A stretch of DNA of 24,323 nt from an uncultured Clostridia bacterium (GCA_944390505.1 CALXQF010000005.1:1-24323); one strand, 5' to 3'. Positions 1 to 7,398 are shown, numbered from the stretch's first letter. Made by a program: numbers and translations. The notes: generated from the sequence alone by a model not told the origin.

Positions 1-75
1 TGGTGACCCCTACGGGAATCGAACCCATGATTCAGCCTTGAGAGGGCTGCGTCTTAACCGCTTGACCAAGGGGCC
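1..75 (-). tRNA. tRNA-Glu (anticodon CTC), CCA encoded
   Basis: The minus strand folds into a complete cloverleaf. The acceptor stem GGCCCCT pairs with AGGGGTC with one G-U pair. The D stem is GTC/GAC, the anticodon stem CAGCC/GGCTG encloses loop CTCTCAA, and the T arm carries GGTTCGATTCC. Anticodon CTC (plus-strand positions 40-42) reads GAG, so this is tRNA-Glu. The body closely resembles Bacillus-type tRNA-Glu. The 3' CCA is encoded at positions 1-3, exactly at the window edge, so anything transcribed after it is not visible. Confidence 0.97.
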
Positions 76-91
76 AAGTTAATACCTTATT

Positions 92-121
92 ACTATACCA
101 CATATTAGGTAGTTTCGTCAA
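92..121 (-). promoter_or_regulatory. sigma-A promoter for tRNA-Glu
   Basis: On the minus strand, TTGACG (116-121) and TATAGT (92-97) are separated by 18 bases. Each matches the sigma-A consensus at 5 of 6 positions. The predicted start lies about 10 bases before the tRNA 5' end. It falls in the gap between mrnC and the tRNA, so the tRNA can be transcribed independently of the upstream genes. Confidence 0.7.
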
Positions 122-127
122 TGTTTT

Positions 128-550
128 TTATTTTGATAAGTCTATATTTTTCATTTCTACAATACTATTTAAAATTTTTTCTAGCCTTTTTTCTTGTCCT
201 GTCAAATATAAATAGCCAATCAATGCTTCAAAAGCTGTAGCATACATATAATCTTGTATACTTGCATTTTTAGCGATATGATGAGTTTGTGTATTTCTAC
301 CTCTACGAACAATTTCTTTTTCTTCTTCTGTTAAGTCTGTTTCTAGTCTTTTTAAAATCTCGGCTTGTGCATGTGCTTTTACATACCCGATTGCTTCGGC
401 ATGTAATTTATGTGGTTTTACATTCGTTTTGTGAACTAAATAAGTACGAATGTATAGTTCATATACGCCATCTCCAATATATGCCCATGTTAAAGGAGAC
501 ATTTGATTCACTTCTTGTATTGTTTTATTACAGTGAAATAATTTTTCCAT
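128..550 (-). CDS. mrnC: Mini-ribonuclease III (MrnC)
   Basis: This 140-residue protein is a stand-alone RNase III catalytic domain without a double-stranded-RNA-binding domain. In Bacillus the family matures the ends of 23S rRNA. The sequence shows the family motif SPLTWAYIGDGVYELYIR near residues 18-35, with the acidic catalytic residue in GDG, then RRGRN, and the second acidic site in AFEALIGYLYLTG near the C-terminus. Length is typical. A GAGG Shine-Dalgarno lies 8 bases before the ATG. It follows rbgA by 60 bases, and both act in large-subunit ribosome maturation, which suits co-transcription. I am confident of the family; the cleavage role is carried over from known homologues. Confidence 0.93.
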   Translation of the reverse strand: MEKLFHCNKTIQEVNQMSPLTWAYIGDGVYELYIRTYLVHKTNVKPHKLHAEAIGYVKAHAQAEILKRLETDLTEEEKEIVRRGRNTQTHHIAKNASIQDYMYATAFEALIGYLYLTGQEKRLEKILNSIVEMKNIDLSK

Positions 551-610
551 CTATTTTTCCTCTATCCTTCTTTGTCATTTTTATTTTCCACTTTTTTCAT
601 TGTTTCTTTT

Positions 611-1502
611 TTATTCTTCTATCTTTTCTAATGTGATTTTTCCTAGTTTGCCACTTCTAAAATCGTCTAATATAATGGTAGCTACTCTTTCATAATTAAT
701 TTCTCCTCCAGAAATGAGGGTTCCTCTTTTTTTACCAATTAACTCCATTACCTCTAATATCTTTTCATTTTCTGTTGTCTCTCTGCTTGAAAAAATATGA
801 TTCAAATTTTCTTCTTGTAATTGATATCTTTGTATGAGGTTAGCTTTATAATCCTTTACAAGTAGTTGTAAAAACTGATAACCTATTTCTGTTATTTCTA
901 AAATATCATCTTTAATAGTTCCTGTATAGGCTAAATACATGGCATTTTTTTCATTTAATTTTGGCCATAATACGCCTGGTGTATCTAATAATTCAATTTT
1001 ATTACCTATCTTTGTCCACTGTTTTTGTCTGGTTACTCCTGGTTTATTTCCTACTTGTGCAATATTTTTCTTAACTAGTCGATTGATTAGTGAGGATTTT
1101 CCCACATTTGGAATTCCTAGTATCATTACTCTAATGGATTTTCCTATTCTCCCTTTACTGTCATAATTGGTACTATCATAAATTGATTCTATTGTATGTA
1201 TTACTTCTGGTATTCCCTTGCCTGTTACTGAATCAACTAATACTGCTGGTATTTGTTGTTTTTGAAAATATTGTATCCATTTTGTATTTTCTGTTTGATT
1301 AGATAAATCTGATTTATTTAAAATAATTAATCTTTTTTTATTTTGAATGATTTTCCCAATATCTGGGTTTTGACTAGAAATTGGTATTCTAGCATCTAAT
1401 ACTTCTACTACTAGGTCTATTAGTTTTAAATCTTCTATAATTTGTTTTTTGGTTTTTGCCATATGCCCGAGGATACCAGTTAATGTTTGTATTATTATTC
1501 AT
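611..1502 (-). CDS. rbgA: Ribosome biogenesis GTPase A (RbgA/YlqF), N-terminal frameshift
   Basis: RbgA is a circularly permuted GTPase for late 50S assembly. The order seen is G4 (NKSD), then G1 (GIPNVGKSS), then G3 (DTPG), followed by the C-terminal helical domain. The open frame containing all of this starts at an ATG at 1462 with no ribosome-binding site. Upstream, an ATG at 1502 has a good AGGGGG site and encodes MNNNTNINWYP, the normal start of the conserved INWFPGHMAK motif. A single extra base around 1469 then throws the frame out: TGG-TAT-CCT-[C]-GGG-CAT-ATG. Removing it gives a normal protein of about 296 residues. Without frame correction, translation from 1502 ends after about 37 codons. 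The cause could be a sequence error, a mutation or recoding. The coordinates given span the whole gene; the uninterrupted frame is 611-1462. Confidence 0.9.
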
Positions 1503-1530
1503 TGTTTGCCCCCTTTTTTATTCTTTCGAG

Positions 1531-1575
1531 TAAAAATATATCTAAAAGAAGCTGAATTTCTCATCAGCCTCTTTT
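1531..1575 (-). terminator. Intrinsic terminator after the small membrane-protein gene
   Basis: On the minus strand, AAAAGAGGCTGA (1575-1564) pairs with TCAGCTTCTTTT (1555-1544) around an 8-base loop. It is followed by an interrupted T-rich tract reaching about 1531. It begins 6 bases after the stop codon of the upstream gene and ends about 30 bases before the rbgA start. The plus strand also has a T-run after the hairpin, but no plus-strand gene precedes it. Confidence 0.65.
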
Positions 1576-1581
1576 TTTCTT

Positions 1582-2055
1582 TTATAAAGTTCTATATTGA
1601 TTTTTATCTGCTCTTTCATCTAACTTTCTATCATATTGCTCATTTTTATAAAACCAATCTGTTTGTTTGTCTACCGGATGTGCTTTTCTATTTTTATCTA
1701 ATAACACATCAAAGAAAGCTGCAAGTGGAATTGCTACCCCTACTAATGCTACTAATAAGGATACATAGTCATTTAAGGTTTGGGTTCCTTCTATTATAAG
1801 CATAATATTTTGATATAAATAATATCCATAATATAAGCAATGTGCTATTAAATAAATAGTAACCGGTAATAATTTTCGTTTTGCAATAAAACAAATACAA
1901 ATGAAAGTTAAAAATAATAATACAATTTCCATGGTAAGGTCAATAGGTTCTGCTACAAACTCTATTCCCATAGAATAGAGAACAGTAGTTACCACTCTAA
2001 AACCCCAAAACATAAATGCAAATATGGCAATTAGCCAACTAGATAAGTTTTTCAT
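1582..2055 (-). CDS. Hypothetical polytopic membrane protein
   Basis: A 157-residue protein with about four hydrophobic segments: approximately residues 5-28, 39-60, 64-84 and 98-118. These are followed by a charged, hydrophilic tail of about 40 residues rich in Lys, Asp and Arg. I recognise no family or motif. The start is set at ATG 2055 because TTGGAGGAATCA directly before it contains the Shine-Dalgarno sequence; a longer TTG-initiated reading would have to translate its own binding site. It lies 91 bases downstream of the DUF1292 gene on the same strand and ends at a terminator, so it is probably the last gene of that unit. Confidence 0.75.
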   Translation of the reverse strand: MKNLSSWLIAIFAFMFWGFRVVTTVLYSMGIEFVAEPIDLTMEIVLLFLTFICICFIAKRKLLPVTIYLIAHCLYYGYYLYQNIMLIIEGTQTLNDYVSLLVALVGVAIPLAAFFDVLLDKNRKAHPVDKQTDWFYKNEQYDRKLDERADKNQYRTL

Positions 2056-2146
2056 TGATTCCTCCAATAATTCAATTAACTAAACTTTATTTGTTAATTC
2101 ATTAAATTAAAAAAATATACTTTTCATTTTTAATAAAAACAATATA

Positions 2147-2473
2147 TTAGTCTACAAAATTAAACTCATCTTCAAATTTTTCTTTAAAGATTTCAAATAC
2201 TTTATTCAAAACTTCTTCGTCTTCTACACTTACATAAGATTCTTCGTCCTCTGACTCTGTATCTTCTAATTTTAGAATTACTACTTCTCCTGGTTCTTCA
2301 CTTTCTTCATCTTCTACTGGTAAAAGTACAACATATTCTTCTCCTTCATATTCAATTAAATCTAAGAATTCAAAGTCTACTGCATTACCATTTTCATCAT
2401 TAAGAGTTAATATATTATCTAACTCATCCCCCTCATTTAAATTTTCTGGGCTATTATCAAAATCTTCACTCAT
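2147..2473 (-). CDS. DUF1292 family acidic protein (YrzB-like)
   Basis: A 108-residue, strongly acidic protein. The core, about residues 20-75, reads NILTLNDENGNAVDFEFLDL, then EGEEYVVLLPVEDE and GEVVILKLE, the pattern of the DUF1292/YrzB family. An acidic linker and a C-terminal EEVLNKVFEIFKEKFEDEF helix follow. In many Firmicutes this gene is the third member of the ireB-ruvX-yrzB cluster, and that order is kept here. It has its own promoter 27 bases before the start and a good AAAGGAG binding site. Molecular function is unknown for the family. Confidence 0.9.
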   Translation of the reverse strand: MSEDFDNSPENLNEGDELDNILTLNDENGNAVDFEFLDLIEYEGEEYVVLLPVEDEESEEPGEVVILKLEDTESEDEESYVSVEDEEVLNKVFEIFKEKFEDEFNFVD

Positions 2474-2499
2474 TTTTATTTCTCCTTTCGTTTTATCTA

Positions 2500-2528
2500 T
2501 TTATAAAATTGTATTTCTACAATGTTAA
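2500..2528 (-). promoter_or_regulatory. Sigma-A promoter for the DUF1292 gene
   Basis: On the minus strand TTAACA (2523-2528) and TATAAA (2500-2505) are exactly 17 bases apart, each 5 of 6 to consensus. The site lies in the 122-base gap after ruvX and would give a short leader ahead of the AAAGGAG site. It suggests that DUF1292 and the membrane-protein gene can be expressed separately from ireB and ruvX. Confidence 0.6.
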
Positions 2529-2595
2529 TATCTTTTTAACTTGTTTTTAGAAATGATATTTTATTAATATCATTATTTAGTATTCCATATTTTTG

Positions 2596-3027
2596 TTAAT
2601 CTATACTTTCATTTTTTTGTTTATTGACATATGTTTCCAATATATACACTGCTGCTAATGTATCCACAATTTCTTTCTTTTTATTTTTATGAATGTTTAA
2701 ATAGTTCATTGTTCTTTGTGCTTCTACTGTTGTTAGTCTTTCATCAATTGTTTCAATTTTTATTTTTGGAAACTTACATTTTAATTTATGAATGAATTTC
2801 TCTGTTATCTCTACTCTTTCTGCTTTGCTACCATCCATATTAATCGGTAATCCAACTACTAATACATCAACTTCATGCTCTTGCAAAAGTTCTTCTAGTC
2901 TTTTTAAAACTAATTTATCATTTCCATGGTGATGTACTGTTTCTAGCCCCTGCACTGTAATTCCTAATTTATCAGTAATAGCTAGTCCAACTCTACTATC
3001 ACCATAATCAATTCCTATTTTTTGCAT
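2596..3027 (-). CDS. ruvX: YqgF/RuvX family RNase H-fold nuclease
   Basis: A 143-residue protein of the RNase H-like YqgF/RuvX family (putative Holliday junction resolvase; in Escherichia coli YqgF is linked to 16S rRNA 5' end processing). The acidic active-site motifs are all present: GIDYGDSRVGLA near the N-terminus, DERLTTVEA near residue 95, and VDTLAAVYILE near residue 125. Length is normal. It starts 3 bases after the ireB stop codon with only a weak binding site, so translation is probably coupled to ireB. The family is clear; whether it resolves DNA junctions or processes rRNA here cannot be read from sequence. Confidence 0.93.
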   Translation of the reverse strand: MQKIGIDYGDSRVGLAITDKLGITVQGLETVHHHGNDKLVLKRLEELLQEHEVDVLVVGLPINMDGSKAERVEITEKFIHKLKCKFPKIKIETIDERLTTVEAQRTMNYLNIHKNKKKEIVDTLAAVYILETYVNKQKNESID

Positions 3028-3030
3028 GTA

Positions 3031-3285
3031 TTAATCATCCAATCCAATATAGTTTTTTACCATTTTTTCTAGTAATTCATCTCTTTCTACTTGTCTAATT
3101 AAATTTCTAGCATCATTATGACTTGTAATATAAGTTGGATCACCAGATAAAATATATCCAACAATTTGATTAATTGGATTATATCCTTTTTCCTCTAATG
3201 CACGATATACCTCACGTAATATTTCTCTTGCTTTAATATTTTTATCCTTTTCTACTTTAAAGCTAACAGTTTCATCAGATATCAT
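3031..3285 (-). CDS. ireB: IreB family regulatory protein (UPF0297/DUF965)
   Basis: An 84-residue protein with the diagnostic segments MISDETVSFKV, EVYRALEEKGYNPINQIVGY and LSGDPTYITSHNDARNLIR. In Enterococcus, IreB is phosphorylated by the PASTA kinase IreK on N-terminal threonines and controls cephalosporin resistance; here Thr6 of the SDETV segment is the equivalent position. The start is ATG 3285: AGGAGGG lies 7 bases upstream of it but only 1 base from an in-frame TTG at 3291. It is the middle of a packed operon, 12 bases after the GAF gene and 3 bases before ruvX. A kinase or phosphatase partner is not in the window. Confidence 0.93.
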   Translation of the reverse strand: MISDETVSFKVEKDKNIKAREILREVYRALEEKGYNPINQIVGYILSGDPTYITSHNDARNLIRQVERDELLEKMVKNYIGLDD

Positions 3286-3297
3286 TATCAATCCCTC

Positions 3298-4410
3298 CTA
3301 TAAATAACTAATGGTATGTTCTCCTTTTGGAGCATTATCTAGATATTCTTCTAATTTTTTAGTAAGTCCTTCTAAAGCAGTACCTTTGTAATAAGTAGAT
3401 AAAACAATGTTAATTTCTGGTTTTGCATTTTCTGTTACTTCTGTTTCTGCTGTAGTTTCTTCTGTTTCATTTACATCTATTGGTTCTACTTCTATTGCCT
3501 CTACTTTTGATTGTATATCTTTCATAAAAGATACCACTGCATCTAAATCAATTCCAGAAAATGCAATTGCAAATTTTGGTCCCATATACCTTACAAAAAT
3601 ATATTCCTCTGATAAGTTTTGTTTTACCATTTGACTGACTTGTGTTACAATTTCATTTCCTGTTTCTCTACTAAATTCTTCATTAATTTGTACCAAGTTC
3701 ACAATTTTAAATAAACATATGGTAGATGTGGTATATTTCTCTATTATTTTTCTACCTTCTCCATATAAATATTCAGCTGATTTTAAGCTGCTAAACTGAT
3801 CATCTCTTACAATATTTTCTAATACTTGTTGATTTTCTACTGTTTTTAATACAGAAACAATATTATTTTTGATTACCTCCAAAATAGTAGTATCTATTTT
3901 ATCAAATTCATGTGGCTGGCTGCCTTCAATAATCCAATATCCTATATAAACATTATCTACATAAAGAGGATAGAATAATGCAGATTTAGCTCTTCCGAAT
4001 TCCATTTTTTGATAAGGAAGTCTTTCTCCTTCCTTTTCAATGGTAATGTATTTTGGTGTTGCTGTTTTGATACTGTCTTTGAAAACATCTTCGTTTTGCA
4101 AATTTCTTAGTGTATCCCAATGTTTTTCCTCTACATTAGAAGCTTTTACAACATAATCTGTTCCATTATAAATAACAATAGTAGAATATTTAATTTGATA
4201 TCTTTCAATTAAAATATCATTGATTTTCTTTATTTTTTCATCAACAGAGGTAACCTCACTAATTGTATTCATAAAATCTTGTAATACATTTAGACTTGCT
4301 ATTTTTTGGTTTAAATTATTAAAATTTTGTATTTTTTTATGGATTGACATATTATATACCATTAATAATACGATAATAAGTACTAATAGTATAATTACCC
4401 CGAGTATCAA
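3298..4410 (-). CDS. Membrane-anchored GAF protein with degenerate GGDEF-like domain
   Basis: A 370-residue protein. Residues 2-20 form one transmembrane segment, followed by a short coiled-coil-like stretch (about 22-60). A GAF-like sensor domain (about 45-195) contains the SALFYPLYVDNVYIGYWIIEG strands. A C-terminal domain (about 200-370) has GGDEF-fold features, including an FVRYMGPKFAIAF strand-turn-strand where an active cyclase would have the GGDEF loop. MGPKF replaces it (near residue 275), so catalysis is unlikely. A Thr/Glu-rich insert lies near residues 310-335. The TTG start is favoured by GAGGTG about 7 bases upstream. It sits 25 bases after the AT-hook ATPase gene and 12 before ireB. 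I infer a non-catalytic signalling or scaffold role. Domain assignments are by eye. Confidence 0.7.
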   Translation of the reverse strand: MILGVIILLVLIIVLLMVYNMSIHKKIQNFNNLNQKIASLNVLQDFMNTISEVTSVDEKIKKINDILIERYQIKYSTIVIYNGTDYVVKASNVEEKHWDTLRNLQNEDVFKDSIKTATPKYITIEKEGERLPYQKMEFGRAKSALFYPLYVDNVYIGYWIIEGSQPHEFDKIDTTILEVIKNNIVSVLKTVENQQVLENIVRDDQFSSLKSAEYLYGEGRKIIEKYTTSTICLFKIVNLVQINEEFSRETGNEIVTQVSQMVKQNLSEEYIFVRYMGPKFAIAFSGIDLDAVVSFMKDIQSKVEAIEVEPIDVNETEETTAETEVTENAKPEINIVLSTYYKGTALEGLTKKLEEYLDNAPKGEHTISYL

Positions 4411-4435
4411 AAAATCACCTCTTTTTTTGCAATGT

Positions 4436-6892
4436 TTAGTAGCTGTTTTTCATTTTATTTAAAGTATCATTCATATTACTTGAAAATCTATTATTAGCTT
4501 GATAATTATTATAGTTATAATTAAAGTTATTTCTTCCTCCTCCAATTAAAGGGTAAACCATTCCTGCTAATTGTGTTAATGCTGCCATAAAGTTTTTAGA
4601 ATATCCATTTAAAGTAATCTTACAATTTACTAATCCTTCTAAATATTTGGAGTAGGTTTGTTCTTCAAAAGGAATACTGCAATAAGGAACTGTATCTTTA
4701 TTAAATAGTTCTGTCATAAATGACATTGCAGGGTCATTGTAAAAAGCCATTCCACCAATAATAGTTCTATCTGTAATACTTCTTAGTTTAACTACTTTAT
4801 TTAGCACAATCCTAATTTTTTCTGGATTTAGTACATTTCTTGCTTTTAAATTTCTTAAAAATGCGGTTAATGGTTGAATTGTTAAAACATCTAATGATTG
4901 TACAAGATATAGTTCTTGAGATTCTTTAAAATAACCATAATTTGTTTCAAAATCACAATCCAATAATATTAATGAATAATTTTGAATTAATGTTTGTAAA
5001 ATATTAGCATAATCATTAATATCATTGTTTTCACCTGGAACTGTTGTATATACTGTTAAATTTTTATTTACTTGAATTCCTTGTACATTTCCTCTTCTCA
5101 AGTTTTCAATGCACCCATAGGCTTTTTTTCTTAGTTCTTCTTCATTTTCTGTATAAATATAATATGCATTTCTATTTTGTGTTAAATCTAAAATAGCTGT
5201 ATTAATTCCTTTTTGAGAAATCATTTCTGCTAAATTATTTACTAAAAATGAGGTACCATTTTTAGAAGTTCCAACAAATGCTACTACCTTCTTATCTTTT
5301 GTTAGTAGTCCACTCAAGTCCACATTAGATAACTTATATTTTTCTGTATTTTCTAAGCTTCTTGTTTCTGGCATTTGATAAGACGGTGTTATATTATTTT
5401 GTAATAAACCTGTATCATTTTGAAAAGGAAGTGGTGGTTGGCTTGAATTAGAAGTTATGTTTGTACTTTGATTTCCTAATGTGTTTGTTGCCTCAGCAAC
5501 AGAATTTTCATCTAAAAATAGAGATTCATCATCTAGTCCTGGTAATATCATATCATTTTGAGGAGCTACTACTTGACTTGGTTGTGTATCTTCTTCTCCC
5601 AATTCAAATAAATTAACAGGAGTGGTAGGTGTTTGAGTACTAGAAACATTATTTATTGTTTCTGTTTTTGGTTCCTCTGCTGTCATGTCTTCTACTTGAA
5701 CTTTTCTTGGTCTTCCTCTACCTTTTTTTACTTTTGGTACTTCTTCCGTTGGTACTTGAACTTTTCTTGGTCTACCCCTTCTTTTTGGTTGTACTGTTTC
5801 TGTTTCTTCTAACACTGCCATATTTTCTTCAGGCTCATTTTCTATGATTGGTTGTGTTGGAATTTGTTCTAAAATATCATCTAATTCTTCGGTTGATTGT
5901 ACTGGTTGCTGTGGCAAATTGATTGGCTGTACAGGTTGTGTTTGCTGTACTGGCTGTACTTGTTGCATTGTTTGTGCACTTTGTCCCATCTTTTTTATGT
6001 TTGCCGTATTAATAGCAGATGGTATGACAACCGGTTCTGTGATTCTATTTTTGCTTAAATTATTTTCTATCAAATCTAATTTTACAGGTTCCTTTTTAGG
6101 CTCTTTGTTTGTTTCTTTCTTTGGTTTTTCTACTTTTGTATTATTTTTAGCATAATTATTATAAGTATTGTCTGTCTTTTCGGGTGCTTTTACTGCTCCA
6201 AAAGAAATAGCCTCTTGGTATTTTAAGCTATTTGCTTCTAAAACTGCTTTTACATTTAAAGGCAAAAATTTAGCAATTAGTCTTAATTGTGCATCTGTAT
6301 ATTGGCTAGCAATATGGTCAAAACTTTCTACATATTTTTGCTCATTTCCGCCTATTTTTTTATAATAATTTAAAATGTTCTGAATCTCTTCTTCAGTAAC
6401 ATCTCCTTCATTTTCTACTTTGTAATCCACATCATCAGAATCAATTCTATAATATACTTTTGCTTCTTTTTTTGTACGTGGTCTATTTAATAGCTCACAT
6501 ACATTTGTAATGCTTCTATCTTTTTCTAATAGAGCATTATAAATACCAATTCCAAATAATTTTACTAATAATGGCTCTGATTTTGTTCTTCTATCTGTGC
6601 ATATTAGTATAATTGGAATATCATTTCCTGATTCATTAGTTGCTTCATCACTAATATTATCTAATTTATCAAAAATAAATTTATCAATAGTATCATAGTT
6701 ATTGTTTGAAAATGGTTGTAAATCTTCACTAATAATAATTCTATCATAAGTTTTATCTCTTTGTAATTCTTTAATAATTGCATTAAAATAATAGACATTT
6801 TTAGCTGAGATAATTTCTTTATATTCTTGTTGGTATTTTTTAATAATCGACTCAGAAATGTTTTCATTATTAACTGCAAATAAAACTTTCAT
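4436..6892 (-). CDS. Receiver-like / AT-hook / atypical ParA-MinD-type ATPase fusion
   Basis: An 818-residue protein. The N-terminus (about 1-120) looks like a receiver or CpaE-type domain, starting MKVLFAVNNENISES. A helical region follows, then a long Pro/Gln/Thr-rich linker (about 230-520) with a PVQQTQPVQP tract near 310-335 and two AT-hook cores (RRGRPRK and GRGRPRK, about 366-400). The C-terminal ParA/MinD-like domain (about 525-790) has VAFVGTSKNGTSF as its nucleotide loop and LILLDCDFE as the Walker B-like strand. The usual GK(S/T) lysine is absent, as in the atypical loops of CpaE/TadZ proteins. The tail is Asn/Tyr-rich. A GGAGGGG site overlaps the end of the upstream gene, so the two are coupled. 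I infer a localisation or assembly ATPase-like protein that may bind DNA. I know no characterised equivalent. Confidence 0.75.
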   Translation of the reverse strand: MKVLFAVNNENISESIIKKYQQEYKEIISAKNVYYFNAIIKELQRDKTYDRIIISEDLQPFSNNNYDTIDKFIFDKLDNISDEATNESGNDIPIILICTDRRTKSEPLLVKLFGIGIYNALLEKDRSITNVCELLNRPRTKKEAKVYYRIDSDDVDYKVENEGDVTEEEIQNILNYYKKIGGNEQKYVESFDHIASQYTDAQLRLIAKFLPLNVKAVLEANSLKYQEAISFGAVKAPEKTDNTYNNYAKNNTKVEKPKKETNKEPKKEPVKLDLIENNLSKNRITEPVVIPSAINTANIKKMGQSAQTMQQVQPVQQTQPVQPINLPQQPVQSTEELDDILEQIPTQPIIENEPEENMAVLEETETVQPKRRGRPRKVQVPTEEVPKVKKGRGRPRKVQVEDMTAEEPKTETINNVSSTQTPTTPVNLFELGEEDTQPSQVVAPQNDMILPGLDDESLFLDENSVAEATNTLGNQSTNITSNSSQPPLPFQNDTGLLQNNITPSYQMPETRSLENTEKYKLSNVDLSGLLTKDKKVVAFVGTSKNGTSFLVNNLAEMISQKGINTAILDLTQNRNAYYIYTENEEELRKKAYGCIENLRRGNVQGIQVNKNLTVYTTVPGENNDINDYANILQTLIQNYSLILLDCDFETNYGYFKESQELYLVQSLDVLTIQPLTAFLRNLKARNVLNPEKIRIVLNKVVKLRSITDRTIIGGMAFYNDPAMSFMTELFNKDTVPYCSIPFEEQTYSKYLEGLVNCKITLNGYSKNFMAALTQLAGMVYPLIGGGRNNFNYNYNNYQANNRFSSNMNDTLNKMKNSY

Positions 6893-6898
6893 TTGTTT

Positions 6899-7306
6899 TT
6901 AACCCCTCCAACCTCTTACAACGATTGCAAAAATTAATGGTAGTACTTGGCAAATAACCATTACTGTAATAATAGCTACTAATACGCCAAAACCTTTATC
7001 TTGTACATCTAATTTTCTAATTCCTATTACATAACGGTAAATTGCTGCAATAACAATTCCTATAAATCCAAAAGGAATACTATATATTCTAACAATATTT
7101 AAAAGGTAGGCAGCTAATCCATAAGTATCATTACCATAAGCTACTTGGTAATCTTCTAAGCTACTTAATGCTTTATCCTTCAATTCTACCAAATTATTTG
7201 TTGCTGGTTCAGTTGTAATAACATTTTCTTGTGCATTGGTTGCATATACGCAAACTGTTCCAAATAAAATTAAAAATATAAATAAAATTGCAACTACTTT
7301 TTTCAT
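6899..7306 (-). CDS. Small VirB2/TrbC-pilin-like membrane protein
   Basis: From ATG 7306 the product is 135 residues. It has a classical signal peptide (MKKVVAILFIFLILFG..VYA, cleavage near residue 22), a polar stretch of about 45 residues, then two hydrophobic segments (about 68-88 and 100-128) separated by RKLDVQDKGFG, ending RGWRG. A cleaved leader plus two membrane helices with a short charged loop is the architecture of VirB2/TrbC pilin subunits and related Gram-positive pilin-like proteins. No other type IV secretion gene is in the window, so the match is structural only. An ATG at 7327 in the same frame is possible, but its binding site is too close. It ends 6 bases before the ATPase gene. 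Confidence 0.65.
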   Translation of the reverse strand: MKKVVAILFIFLILFGTVCVYATNAQENVITTEPATNNLVELKDKALSSLEDYQVAYGNDTYGLAAYLLNIVRIYSIPFGFIGIVIAAIYRYVIGIRKLDVQDKGFGVLVAIITVMVICQVLPLIFAIVVRGWRG

Positions 7307-7362
7307 GAATAAAATTGCCCCTTCCATTATTTCCTTTAACTTCTATTTTTTTCACTTCTTAT

Positions 7363-7391
7363 ATCATACAATAAAGTATAGAAAATAGCAA
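7363..7391 (-). promoter_or_regulatory. Sigma-A-like promoter for the pilin-like / ATPase / GAF / ireB operon
   Basis: On the minus strand TTGCTA (7386-7391) and TATGAT (7363-7368) are 17 bases apart, with 4 of 6 and 5 of 6 matches. It lies in the only sizeable gap upstream of the five-gene run. I see no clear terminator for the preceding hydrolase gene, so read-through could also contribute. Confidence 0.5.
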
Positions 7392-7398
7392 GAAAAAA

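Noticed and set aside
289..636. Long plus-strand open frame of 115 codons opposite mrnC
   Set aside because: It lies antisense to a confidently identified gene, has a Leu/Phe-rich composition typical of AT-rich complement strands, and has no ribosome-binding site.
2535..2580. AATGATATT / AAATATCATT hairpin after ruvX as a terminator
   Set aside because: The stem is almost all A-T and no T-run follows on the minus strand; it is too weak to call in such AT-rich sequence.
5656..6365. Plus-strand open frames opposite the AT-hook ATPase gene, one rich in Cys and Gly
   Set aside because: They are complements of the Pro/Gln/Thr-rich linker; the Cys-rich look comes from repeated CAA/CAG and ACA codons read backwards. 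They lack binding sites.
6661..6879. 72-codon minus-strand frame inside the ATPase gene
   Set aside because: It overlaps the start of the large gene in another frame, is Leu/Ile/Lys-rich, and has no binding site.
6899..7306. A full conjugation or type IV secretion system based on the VirB2-like protein
   Set aside because: No VirB4, VirB6, relaxase or coupling protein is present in the window; only the two-helix architecture supports the resemblance.
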